IMG/VR virus record: IMGVR_UViG_3300005253_000021
Span: 1 to 48,872 of that record
Source of the DNA: a virus
Strand: one strand, 5' to 3'
Length of the DNA: 48,872 nt
Positions 22,138 through 27,953 of this stretch are shown here, one piece after another (the stretch's first letter is position 1; each line of letters opens with the position of its first letter). The notes under the pieces are model-generated. The model worked only from the letters and a program-made list of their open reading frames with translations, was not told the DNA's origin and made no database searches. The translations under genes were made by a program, and so were the position numbers.

Positions 22138-22363
22138 CACGTGTTACACTATGTAAACCTGTCGTATGAATCAAGTCATAACCAGTATGAATTGGATGTT
22201 GTATGTTGTCTCGGACGCCCGAACTCGACAGTCCTTATCTTCTTAATTCTATAGATGAAGACATTCCCGATACCCCCGGGGTAGTACCTTCGCGTATGGA
22301 ACTCGGCTCTCTATAGTACCTTCTCTAGGCGGACCCCGACGTAAAAAATATAAAATATGGAGT

Positions 22364-22391
22364 TGTCCCCAGTCTGTCCCTAACGTGTCCC
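22364..22391. repeat. Helically phased TGTCCC iterons
   Basis: TGTCCC begins at 22364, 22375 and 22386, exactly 11 bases apart, so all three face the same side of the helix. Further copies of TGTCCCTA or its complement lie at 22411, 22453, 22462, 22584, 22593 and 22723. Confidence 0.7.
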
Positions 22392-22452
22392 CCATGTAAA
22401 ACTACTCTTCTAGGGACAGCTAAGTTCTTTATTAACAACCACTTATAGTTAC

Positions 22453-22479
22453 TGTCCCTAGTGTCCCTAGAGAAAGGGG
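22453..22479. repeat. 27-base inverted repeat, left arm
   Basis: It is perfectly complementary to 22574-22600 across a 94-base spacer. It starts with two tandem TGTCCCTAG units and ends with AGAAAGGGG. CTCTATAGAG, a small palindrome, lies just inside at 22489-22498. Confidence 0.9.
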
Positions 22480-22573
22480 TAAAGGTAGCTCTATAGAGAG
22501 AGCATATACGTATATATAAATGTATAGATATAGAAATATATGAAAGTACCTCTTAATAGAGAAGGGTTTTTCG

Positions 22574-22600
22574 CCCCTTTCTCTAGGGACACTAGGGACA
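22574..22600. repeat. 27-base inverted repeat, right arm
   Basis: The exact reverse complement of 22453-22479, with two tandem CTAGGGACA units. The enclosed 94 bases are mostly A and T, as at duplex-unwinding elements. Confidence 0.9.
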
Positions 22601-22738
22601 AACGGTCATAAGATATTACTCGTACAGTACTTAACTGGTTACCCCCCGAGTAATCATACGGAGGCCAAAAATGGATTCCCCGGGAACAAACCTTACCCAC
22701 AGCCCTGGATCAAAGATTCTTTTAGGGACAACTTTAGA

Positions 22739-22762
22739 GCAACCCCTGAATAAGGGGGTTGC
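22739..22762. other. GC-rich hairpin
   Basis: GCAACCCC and GGGGTTGC pair over an 8-base loop, with no T run after it on either strand. It stands between the iteron region and the first rightward promoter; an insulating, operator or RNA-structure role is possible. Confidence 0.5.
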
Positions 22763-22793
22763 ATAAAAATATATAAAATAATAAGAAATTCAT

Positions 22794-22821
22794 TTGCAAA
22801 ATACGGGGTTTCGGCTATGTT
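22794..22821 (+). promoter_or_regulatory. Class II promoter a, rightward
   Basis: TTGCAA, 16 bases, TATGTT. It is the first promoter-like site of the right arm; a leader of about 50 bases precedes the first gene. The same hexamers and spacing occur at 23535, 24678 and on the minus strand at 16415. Confidence 0.6.
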
Positions 22822-22879
22822 ATGTATGAAGACATTAATCTAAACGGGAAGAGATCTTATTTTTAAGAAGGGGAATATA

Positions 22880-23128
22880 ATGGGGATAAACAATAGGCTG
22901 CATAAAGGCGACGATGATGACTTCAGAATGGCCGAGCAGGAAGAAATCCTCGCACAGGTGTTCACTGATCAAAGAGGGTTATGTATGGGGTGTGGAGAGG
23001 CTGCCCCCTTCCGTAATATGCGGCCACAGTTTAATCGCGAGACGGAAACACTCAGGGGGTTAATATGTTCCACCTGTACCCCATGGGGATCAATATCAGA
23101 AGGGGGCGTAAATAATGAAGACCTGTAG
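22880..23128 (+). CDS. Catalytically dead endonuclease VII-like zinc protein 1
   Basis: 82 residues. The core frame of the HNH family is kept: VFTDQRGLCMGCGEA (as in YxxQxGxCxxC) and LRGLICSTC (as in RGLLCxxCN). The stretch that should read TDHxH is PQFNR and the terminal Asn is Thr, so catalytic Asp, His and Asn are gone while four zinc cysteines remain. The N-terminal ribbon is replaced by a short acidic start. AAGGGG precedes the ATG. As the first gene of the right arm, a DNA-binding regulator role is attractive but inferred. Confidence 0.75.
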   Translation: MGINNRLHKGDDDDFRMAEQEEILAQVFTDQRGLCMGCGEAAPFRNMRPQFNRETETLRGLICSTCTPWGSISEGGVNNEDL

Positions 23129-23426
23129 AAAATGTAAAAATGACCGTGATGATTTCCAACCAGATGGCCGATCAAAAGATGGTCTCTCTGTTGAATGCGA
23201 TGACTGTCGAACTGTCGGGATCGGCACCGATGAAAGATACGTTCGAATGTATATCGAACAAAGACAGCGATGTAAGATCTGTAACCGCTCTGCGTATCTG
23301 AGTAAAATGGTCATAGATTCCGGTACTGAAACTGAGGCCATAATTTGCACAACCTGTGCGGGTCTACTCAAACTCGCCCGGAAGAATCGCCGGGTCTGGG
23401 ATGCGGTTACTGAGTACCTGTCTTGA
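23115..23426 (+). CDS. Catalytically dead endonuclease VII-like zinc protein 2
   Basis: 103 residues. The family zinc ribbon is present (CRKC...RSKDGLSVECDDC), then MYIEQRQRCKICNR and IICTTCAGLL align with the HNH core. The catalytic DHxH segment is missing (VIDSG in its place) and the final Asn is Ala. The basic linker is lost too. It overlaps the preceding gene by 14 bases. The pair looks like homing endonucleases reduced to zinc-binding proteins. Confidence 0.78.
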   Translation: MKTCRKCKNDRDDFQPDGRSKDGLSVECDDCRTVGIGTDERYVRMYIEQRQRCKICNRSAYLSKMVIDSGTETEAIICTTCAGLLKLARKNRRVWDAVTEYLS

Positions 23427-23483
23427 GTGAAGTACTAATTTAACATGGATTAGTTTTAAAATATAAATCTACTACATACCTGT

Positions 23484-23509
23484 CCTACGTAGTATACATA
23501 CTACATAGG
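23484..23509. promoter_or_regulatory. Large palindrome upstream of promoter b
   Basis: CCTAcGTAGTATacATACTACaTAGG: a 16-base core GTAGTAT-N2-ATACTAC is perfectly symmetrical, and the outer CCTA/TAGG extends it with one mismatch. It ends 25 bases before the -35 of promoter b, a typical activator or repressor site. Confidence 0.65.
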
Positions 23510-23534
23510 ATGAGATTAATTTATCATAAATAAT

Positions 23535-23562
23535 TTGCAAATGCCATGGATCTGACTATGTA
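23535..23562 (+). promoter_or_regulatory. Class II promoter b, rightward
   Basis: TTGCAA, 16 bases, TATGTA (continuing TATAAG). Its expected start is at about 23569, at the foot of the following hairpin. Confidence 0.6.
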
Positions 23563-23565
23563 TAA

Positions 23566-23626
23566 GTGTGGGGCGGGGTGCGTTGGAGTCCGACCGGTAA
23601 GGCAGGCCATCCCCTCGACCCCACAC
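23566..23626 (+). ncRNA. Structured 5' leader RNA
   Basis: GTGTGGGG at the 5' end pairs with CCCCACAC at the 3' end. Inside, GGGGTG pairs with CATCCCC, and GTTGG with CCGAC as a small inner hairpin. Transcription from promoter b would begin at the base of this structure. It does not fit a tRNA (61 bases, no T arm). It may protect the mRNA 5' end or act as a regulatory leader. Confidence 0.5.
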
Positions 23627-23644
23627 CATATTAAAGGGGCAAAA

Positions 23645-23674
23645 ATGATACCTATTGTGGGCATACGAAAATAA
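23645..23674 (+). CDS. Possible 9-residue leader peptide
   Basis: MIPIVGIRK, preceded by a strong AAAGGGGCAAAA site and located directly after the structured leader. It might be a true leader peptide or a chance frame; no repeated rare codon is apparent. Confidence 0.3.
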   Translation: MIPIVGIRK

Positions 23675-23701
23675 TAATACTTAAAATAGGGGGATTAGCT
23701 G

Positions 23702-23857
23702 ATGGTAGTGTATTTGAGTTTTCTGGTGCGGGTGAATTACTGGTTACGGCAAGGCCATATTATATCAGATGCGTGGTACTGGGCGGACCTGGAATTGTTC
23801 CACCGGGGCTATCAAATTGATCCTGACAATTATCGAAGGATCCGAAGATGTCTCTAA
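23702..23857 (+). CDS. Small hypothetical protein
   Basis: 51 residues, aromatic and basic: VVYLSFLVRVNYWLRQGH, then AWYWADLELFHRGYQID and a basic end (RRIRRCL). AGGGGG precedes the ATG. It overlaps the next gene by 10 bases. No family was recognised; an amphipathic or peripheral membrane protein is possible. Confidence 0.6.
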   Translation: MVVYLSFLVRVNYWLRQGHIISDAWYWADLELFHRGYQIDPDNYRRIRRCL

Positions 23858-23994
23858 TCCTCCGTCTCGGGGCTCTGACACTGTACTCAGTCCTCATCTG
23901 GCGATTTATCCCGGCTAGGACACAGGGACAGCGATTACTCCGTGCCGGGGCACTGGTGGCCGGGTTTATTATAATTAGGATATTAAGGGGGTAA
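23848..23994 (+). CDS. Small membrane protein
   Basis: 48 residues with two hydrophobic stretches (LILRLGALTLYSVLIW and AGALVAGFIIIRIL) around a basic loop (RFIPARTQGQRLLR), so probably two membrane passes. AAGGA lies eight bases before the ATG. It is part of a chain of overlapping tiny genes. Confidence 0.6.
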   Translation: MSLILRLGALTLYSVLIWRFIPARTQGQRLLRAGALVAGFIIIRILRG

Positions 23995-23995
23995 A

Positions 23996-24235
23996 ATGGC
24001 TGGGAAATTGTTATTTGATAAGTATATGACAAAGATCGTTTCTGATGGGATTATTTTTGACGATAATGAACAATTATACGCCTGTTATGATTATATCTGT
24101 CTTACTTATTCTGTTGGAGAAGTGATGGCGGCTTGCGGGTGTTCTATCGACACAGCGGAGAGGTGGCTGGGACGGTTTCAGAGTAAACAAGATGTAATGG
24201 GTATAATGCGAGATATGAATAAGGGGATAGAATGA
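23996..24235 (+). CDS. Putative small helix-turn-helix protein
   Basis: 79 residues. YSVGEVMAACGCSIDTAERW resembles a helix-turn-helix with a Ser/Thr-rich recognition helix; the rest is acidic and helical. AGGGGG precedes the ATG, and the end overlaps the next gene by 4 bases. A transcription role near the start of the right arm is plausible. Confidence 0.6.
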   Translation: MAGKLLFDKYMTKIVSDGIIFDDNEQLYACYDYICLTYSVGEVMAACGCSIDTAERWLGRFQSKQDVMGIMRDMNKGIE

Positions 24236-24510
24236 ATCCTGAACTACAGAAATACATTAAACCCGGTGAATTCACGTTTTGCTCTCGATGCGGCCACATC
24301 TGTCGTATGGGCCTTTCTAATTTTATGTGTGTCGGTTGTACGGATTCGTTGTTTTCGAAGCCTATGACCGCACAGGAGTCCGAGGAATTACAATTAAAGA
24401 TTGTCTGTCAGAAGAAAGTTAGCGACGTGATAATGACTTATCGTGAAGAATTGGCTCGATACCGTAAGGACTTAAATATTAAGGGGGTAAAATGGGTAAA
24501 TACAAGTTAA
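24232..24510 (+). CDS. Zinc-ribbon protein
   Basis: 92 residues. CSRCGHIC and CVGC, about 20 residues apart, form a four-Cys ribbon, followed by a helical charged tail (VSDVIMTYREELARYRKDL). ATGA coupling to the previous gene; it overlaps the next by 19 bases. Function unknown. Confidence 0.7.
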   Translation: MNPELQKYIKPGEFTFCSRCGHICRMGLSNFMCVGCTDSLFSKPMTAQESEELQLKIVCQKKVSDVIMTYREELARYRKDLNIKGVKWVNTS

Positions 24511-24659
24511 AAATATACAAGAGGTGTAATGAGGGTAAACAAAAATGCCTGAAATTTGTCCGGCAAACCACTGGGCGATATTCGATTTTCTGGGGCAATT
24601 GGATCGTGGTTTGGGGTAAACGAACCCGGTATGCCCAAAGAAAATATAGTAATATTTAA
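24492..24659 (+). CDS. Small basic Trp-rich protein
   Basis: 55 residues, strongly basic with a beta-like end GRYSIFWGNWIVVWGKRTR. AGGGGG precedes the ATG. A similar ending (IGRYHVVWG) occurs in the small gene just before the terminase, so the two may be related. Confidence 0.6.
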   Translation: MGKYKLKIYKRCNEGKQKCLKFVRQTTGRYSIFWGNWIVVWGKRTRYAQRKYSNI

Positions 24660-24677
24660 TATTTCTTAGAAATCTCT

Positions 24678-24705
24678 TTGCAAAATCTTCGGAATTTGCT
24701 ATGAT
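24678..24705 (+). promoter_or_regulatory. Class II promoter c, rightward
   Basis: TTGCAA, 16 bases, TATGAT, continuing as TATGATATAAT, which also gives an extended -10 TGATATAAT. It lies about 28 bases before the next ATG. Confidence 0.65.
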
Positions 24706-24733
24706 ATAATAGGGATAATCTAAAGGTGCGTTA

Positions 24734-24829
24734 ATGCCTAAAAAGAAATTGAAACTAAAGAAAACCTCTCTCGTTAGTAGAACGAAGAAGCGGCTTAAAA
24801 AGACCTTTAAGAGTAGCGGAGGTTATTAA
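24734..24829 (+). CDS. Highly basic 31-residue peptide
   Basis: MPKKKLKLKKTSLVSRTKKR followed by LKKTFKSSGGY: almost half Lys or Arg, no acidic residue. AAGG precedes the ATG. It is the first frame after promoter c and abuts the next gene. It is likely to bind nucleic acid or an acidic partner. Confidence 0.5.
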   Translation: MPKKKLKLKKTSLVSRTKKRLKKTFKSSGGY

Positions 24830-25057
24830 ATGCGAAGCGGTATACCTATAAGTTGGGGTGCGATTTTTGAGGAGTGCTTCCCCAATGATAAATCGATGAC
24901 TAGGCTGGATTTCGTCGCCGAGGCGACTAAGGTGGATAGTGGGGAAGATGCCACGAAGGAATTGAAGGGGATAGTACTCGGTCGCCAGATGGACAGGTCT
25001 AGGGCTGGGATCGCGGACCATCGAATAAAAATAGGTAAACCGAGGAATGGGGAGTAA
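24830..25057 (+). CDS. Small hypothetical protein
   Basis: 75 residues with PISWGAIFEECFPNDKSMTR and a charged C-terminal half. GGAGG lies eight bases before the ATG, which directly follows the previous stop. No family was recognised. Confidence 0.65.
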   Translation: MRSGIPISWGAIFEECFPNDKSMTRLDFVAEATKVDSGEDATKELKGIVLGRQMDRSRAGIADHRIKIGKPRNGE

Positions 25058-25059
25058 TT

Positions 25060-25230
25060 ATGGGTTGTTGTACAGATGATGATAAAAAATGGGAGATCGA
25101 GCAAGATGCCCGATCTTTGGTAGAGGCGGAATTGGTGCGGAAGGATCCTAAGAGGTACAAAGCCGCGGTTGCTAAAATCAAGGAAGAGAATGAGGCACGT
25201 AAAAAAGCCGTTCGGGACGGGGGTTCCTAA
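25060..25230 (+). CDS. Small charged helical protein
   Basis: 56 residues: a Cys pair at the start (MGCCTDDD), then a long charged helix rich in Glu, Lys and Ala. GGGGAGTAATT precedes the ATG. MGCC would suit N-terminal lipidation only if a signal were present, which it is not. Confidence 0.6.
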   Translation: MGCCTDDDKKWEIEQDARSLVEAELVRKDPKRYKAAVAKIKEENEARKKAVRDGGS

Positions 25231-25234
25231 ATCG

Positions 25235-25768
25235 ATGGATTTCCTAAATAGGATATTTGAGATCTTGTGGAAATTTATTCCGAGGATTAAAATTATACAG
25301 CCCGATGAATTGGCCGTAAGAGTAACTCTGGGAACTAGGGAAAAAGTTCTTTATCCCGGCTGGTATTTGTTCTTAGGGATATTCCAAGAGATTTTCTATA
25401 CGACGGTTACTACTCAGATAAAGGATCTGAGAAGCCAGAGTGTTGCGTCGAAGGGGGGTCGCGATTTAATACTGAGCGGGGCGATTAAATATAAAGTTGT
25501 CGATATTCGTAAAGCCATGCTTGAAGTACAAGATTATGATCGGTCTTTAGAGGCCCTTTGTTTAGGGGTCTTATTGGCCGTGGTAAGTACTATGACCGAG
25601 AAAGAGTTGATGGACACTGAGAAATTAGGTGAAAATATATTGAAGAAGACTCGTGAAGAGGCCGCGGGTTGGGGGTTAAAACTTCAGAAAGTCTATATCA
25701 CAGATCTGGGAAAAGCCAGAAATATCAGGTTGCTGACGAATAATACGGGGGTTTGTTTAAATGGGTAA
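25235..25768 (+). CDS. SPFH/band-7 (stomatin-like) protein
   Basis: 177 residues from MDFLNRIFEILWKF. A hydrophobic or amphipathic N-terminus leads into IIQPDELAVRVTLG, LYPGWYLF and TTVTTQIKDLRSQS, then LSGAIKYKVVDIRKAML, EKELMDTEKLGENI and EEAAGWGLKLQKVYITDLGK, a canonical SPFH domain without the usual C-terminal coiled coil. SPFH proteins organise membranes and control membrane proteases. A secreted serine protease is encoded about 850 bases downstream. The end overlaps the HNH gene by 8 bases; possible roles are lysis timing, membrane protection or exclusion. Confidence 0.82.
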   Translation: MDFLNRIFEILWKFIPRIKIIQPDELAVRVTLGTREKVLYPGWYLFLGIFQEIFYTTVTTQIKDLRSQSVASKGGRDLILSGAIKYKVVDIRKAMLEVQDYDRSLEALCLGVLLAVVSTMTEKELMDTEKLGENILKKTREEAAGWGLKLQKVYITDLGKARNIRLLTNNTGVCLNG

Positions 25769-26270
25769 GAAAAAACGATGCCCTGATTGCGAGAAAGAAC
25801 TTCGATCAGGGGAGTTTTATACGAATAAGTCCAAAAAAGGGGGGCTGAGTAGTTATTGTCGAGAGTGTACTCGCCGACAAAGTAGAAAATACCGTAAAAA
25901 TAATTTGGCAAAATGTCACGGATATGAAAGAAAATACCGCCGAACAGAACAAGGTCAAAAAATATCCCGCGAGACTGCGAGAAAATATCGCCAGTCAGAG
26001 CAAGGTCGGAGAGTACATCGTCGTAACCAACTTAGAATTAAATATGGTCTAACCCCCGAACAACACGAACAAATATATCTTGACCAGAATGGCTGTTGTG
26101 CCCTCTGCGGGGATTTAGTGGCTTACGATAGGGTGAATGTTGACCACGATCACCGAACCAGCAGAATCCGGGGATTACTATGTAATCGTTGTAATCACGG
26201 GCTTGGGAGTTTTGGAGATACTCTTGAAGGCCTACAAAAAGCAGTGAACTATTTAAAGGAAGGGGATTAA
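25761..26270 (+). CDS. Zinc-ribbon endonuclease VII-type HNH protein
   Basis: 169 residues. The ribbon is CPDC...KKGGLSSYCREC; the linker repeats YRRTEQGQK-like units. The core is YLDQNGCCALC, VDHDHRTSRIRGLLCNRCN and GLGSFGDT, catalytic residues present. It is inserted between the SPFH and downstream genes, overlapping the SPFH end. It is the only intact endonuclease VII-type member on the right arm. Confidence 0.9.
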   Translation: MGKKKRCPDCEKELRSGEFYTNKSKKGGLSSYCRECTRRQSRKYRKNNLAKCHGYERKYRRTEQGQKISRETARKYRQSEQGRRVHRRNQLRIKYGLTPEQHEQIYLDQNGCCALCGDLVAYDRVNVDHDHRTSRIRGLLCNRCNHGLGSFGDTLEGLQKAVNYLKEGD

Positions 26271-26271
26271 T

Positions 26272-26598
26272 ATGGGTGTTGGGATCTGGGCTAACGGTAT
26301 TTTATGTAAAACTGGAGACGCTCAAAAAGTTCAAAGTGTTGACGGGGCAAAAGCAGATGCGACATTAGTAGTTACTGAGAGATATCGAATTTTTGCTCCG
26401 ATTAACGGTGTGACAGTAATTGGTTTGTCTACCCCCCTCACAGTAGGGAACATTATAGGGGTTATCCCCCCGGGTGGATTTATAGACTATACTGCGACTG
26501 CCGTAACTCTAATGATCGCGTGTATAGATACTGGTGGGGCGTTCGGAACTAGTTTCGACGGCACAATTTATGTTGTGAAAATATCGGATAACGCCTGA
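26272..26598 (+). CDS. Hypothetical beta-rich protein
   Basis: 108 residues with a regular Gly/Val/Thr-rich beta pattern (APINGVTVIGLSTPL, IIGVIPPGGFIDY, GTIYVVKISDNA). It resembles small virion decoration or fibre-knob domains in composition, but no motif proves it. It starts right after the HNH stop. Confidence 0.65.
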   Translation: MGVGIWANGILCKTGDAQKVQSVDGAKADATLVVTERYRIFAPINGVTVIGLSTPLTVGNIIGVIPPGGFIDYTATAVTLMIACIDTGGAFGTSFDGTIYVVKISDNA

Positions 26599-26620
26599 TG
26601 TCGGTGATCCAAGAGGGACG

Positions 26621-27322
26621 ATGAGACTTAACGTAATATTATTTTGTCTGCTATTTAGTTTTGCTATGTTTGTGGGGGCTATGATGGTCCCAGTGAATCT
26701 CGATAGTGATACATTACCGAATCTTGTGGCCCGGACTTTACCCGCAGTTGTCGAAGTGCGACCGGGTTTTGCAAGATGGATGGGGGTCGGAGTTTTGGTT
26801 TCAAGTGATGGGTGGATACTAACTGCCAAACATTTAGTTGAAAAACAAGATGTGATGATTGTGACAGCACTCGATGGTATGAAATATATGAGCACTACAA
26901 TTATAGAAGATCCGAATAACGATCTTGCTTATTTGAAGATAGACATTGAGGATGCTCCGCATGTAAAATTATCTCGAAGTTATCCTCGGCATGGAGAATA
27001 TATTTATGCAATTGGACATCCCCGTAAAATGTTTAACAGTGTTTCACTGGGGATAGTGTCAAATGTACGTATTGATGTACCCGGATTTGGTTTCGATTTA
27101 ATAGTTATCGATGCGGAAATAACCGGTGGGAATAGCGGGGGCCCTCTGTTTAATATGGAGGGGCGTTTACTCGGGATTGTTGTCGCTGGTAGTGTATACT
27201 ATTCTGGAATTGAGGCCAATTTAGTAGTGCCTATAATGAGGAGTGAGGAATTGTTAGATGGGTATCTGGGACAACAAAAAATCCCAACAGATTGTAACAG
27301 TGTGGGAGTGCCCTCTTTGTAA
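26621..27322 (+). CDS. Secreted trypsin-like serine protease (HtrA type)
   Basis: 233 residues. Residues 1-22 are a signal peptide or anchor (LNVILFCLLFSFAMFVGAMM). The catalytic triad is complete: LTAKHLVE (His71), NNDLAYLK (Asp101) and TGGNSGGPLF (Ser172). There is no PDZ domain, so it is a short HtrA-like enzyme expected to act in the periplasm or at the membrane. The gene lies after the SPFH gene and before packaging genes; processing of a membrane or envelope protein, or help in lysis, is inferred. Confidence 0.88.
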   Translation: MRLNVILFCLLFSFAMFVGAMMVPVNLDSDTLPNLVARTLPAVVEVRPGFARWMGVGVLVSSDGWILTAKHLVEKQDVMIVTALDGMKYMSTTIIEDPNNDLAYLKIDIEDAPHVKLSRSYPRHGEYIYAIGHPRKMFNSVSLGIVSNVRIDVPGFGFDLIVIDAEITGGNSGGPLFNMEGRLLGIVVAGSVYYSGIEANLVVPIMRSEELLDGYLGQQKIPTDCNSVGVPSL

Positions 27323-27431
27323 AAGTCAGATTGAGACTGTAGATCCTCGTGTTGTACGGGTACATTGCAAAGGGTGTTGCCACTGTAGCTGGATGGAACA
27401 TAATGGCGGAGAAAAAGAAAAAGAGGGATAG
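27258..27431 (+). CDS. Zinc-ribbon microprotein overlapping the protease gene
   Basis: 57 residues. CPLC and CKGCCHC form a ribbon around VDPRVVRVH. GAGGAA lies eight bases before the ATG. The first 65 bases overlap the protease gene and the last 29 the next gene, each in another frame. The zinc pattern supports expression. Confidence 0.6.
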   Translation: MGIWDNKKSQQIVTVWECPLCKSQIETVDPRVVRVHCKGCCHCSWMEHNGGEKEKEG

Positions 27432-27774
27432 CCGAGCCAAGGCAAATCGTCTGATATCTAAGTATTTGACGGAAATGGCAACCAAGGAAGACGCCCTCTT
27501 AAAAAGCGACGGTGGTGAAGATCGGATGTGTACTCGGGCGGAGGCTCTTGCCCAGATTATTTGGGAACATACTTTAGGTTTCGAGGAGACTCTTGATTCG
27601 GGTGTTGTGGTTAAACACAGTCCGAACTTATCTTATATGAAGGTCCTCTTAGAGCGAATGGAAGGAAAAGTTCAGGACGTAAGTGCTACGAAGTCGAAGA
27701 AATCTATTGCGGATCGTATTAAAGAAACTACGAAGTCGAAAATAAACGATATTGCTGAGTCAGCAAAAGGATAA
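27403..27774 (+). CDS. Putative terminase small subunit
   Basis: 123 residues from MAEKKKKRDSRAKAN. The middle reads CTRAEALAQIIWEHTLGFEE and then MKVLLERMEGKVQD, a helical pattern common in proteins before large terminases (DUF5681/TerS-like). The gene lies just upstream of the large subunit, separated by one small gene. Assignment rests on position and pattern. Confidence 0.6.
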   Translation: MAEKKKKRDSRAKANRLISKYLTEMATKEDALLKSDGGEDRMCTRAEALAQIIWEHTLGFEETLDSGVVVKHSPNLSYMKVLLERMEGKVQDVSATKSKKSIADRIKETTKSKINDIAESAKG

Positions 27775-27776
27775 AG

Positions 27777-27953
27777 ATGAAGAAGAAACCAATGATTATC
27801 CAACCAGTAAATCTTCATTTAGCATTTAGACTAAATTGTATGATATACCGCACAAATTATTGGGGGTTCTCTGTAATGCGTTGTAAACCCAAGGGGTTAC
27901 TTTTTCATATTGGGCGATATCATGTGGTTTGGGGGGTGAACCCATCACGATAA
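27777..27953 (+). CDS. Small hypothetical protein before terminase
   Basis: 58 residues, basic and aromatic, ending GLLFHIGRYHVVWGVNPSR. The ATG is two bases after the previous stop. The end overlaps the terminase start. A VVWG ending is shared with the gene at 24492. Confidence 0.6.
   Translation: MKKKPMIIQPVNLHLAFRLNCMIYRTNYWGFSVMRCKPKGLLFHIGRYHVVWGVNPSR

Larger units (their letters stand above)
22105..22793. other. Non-coding control region between the divergent arms
   Basis: About 690 bases without a credible gene. It contains palindromes, TGTCCCTA iterons, a 27-base inverted repeat around an AT-rich stretch (22502-22551), two copies of TAGTACCTTC (22282, 22315) and a GC-rich hairpin. 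Position and content fit a replication origin combined with operators. Confidence 0.75.

Noticed and set aside
22491-22700. A 69-residue minus-strand frame in the control region
   Set aside because: It crosses the right arm of the 27-base inverted repeat and the AT-rich core; its Tyr/Ile-rich end is translation of AT sequence.
22739-22770. Terminator at the GC-rich hairpin before the right arm
   Set aside because: No T run follows the stem on either strand.
23566-23628. Possible tRNA (paired ends followed by CCA)
   Set aside because: Only about 61 bases, no T arm or anticodon arm can be folded, and the acceptor pairing leaves no proper discriminator base.
25261-25768. SPFH gene truncated by the HNH insertion
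   Set aside because: The SPFH domain reaches its normal end (YITDLGKARNIRLL) before the overlap of only 8 bases, so loss of a core part is not evident.
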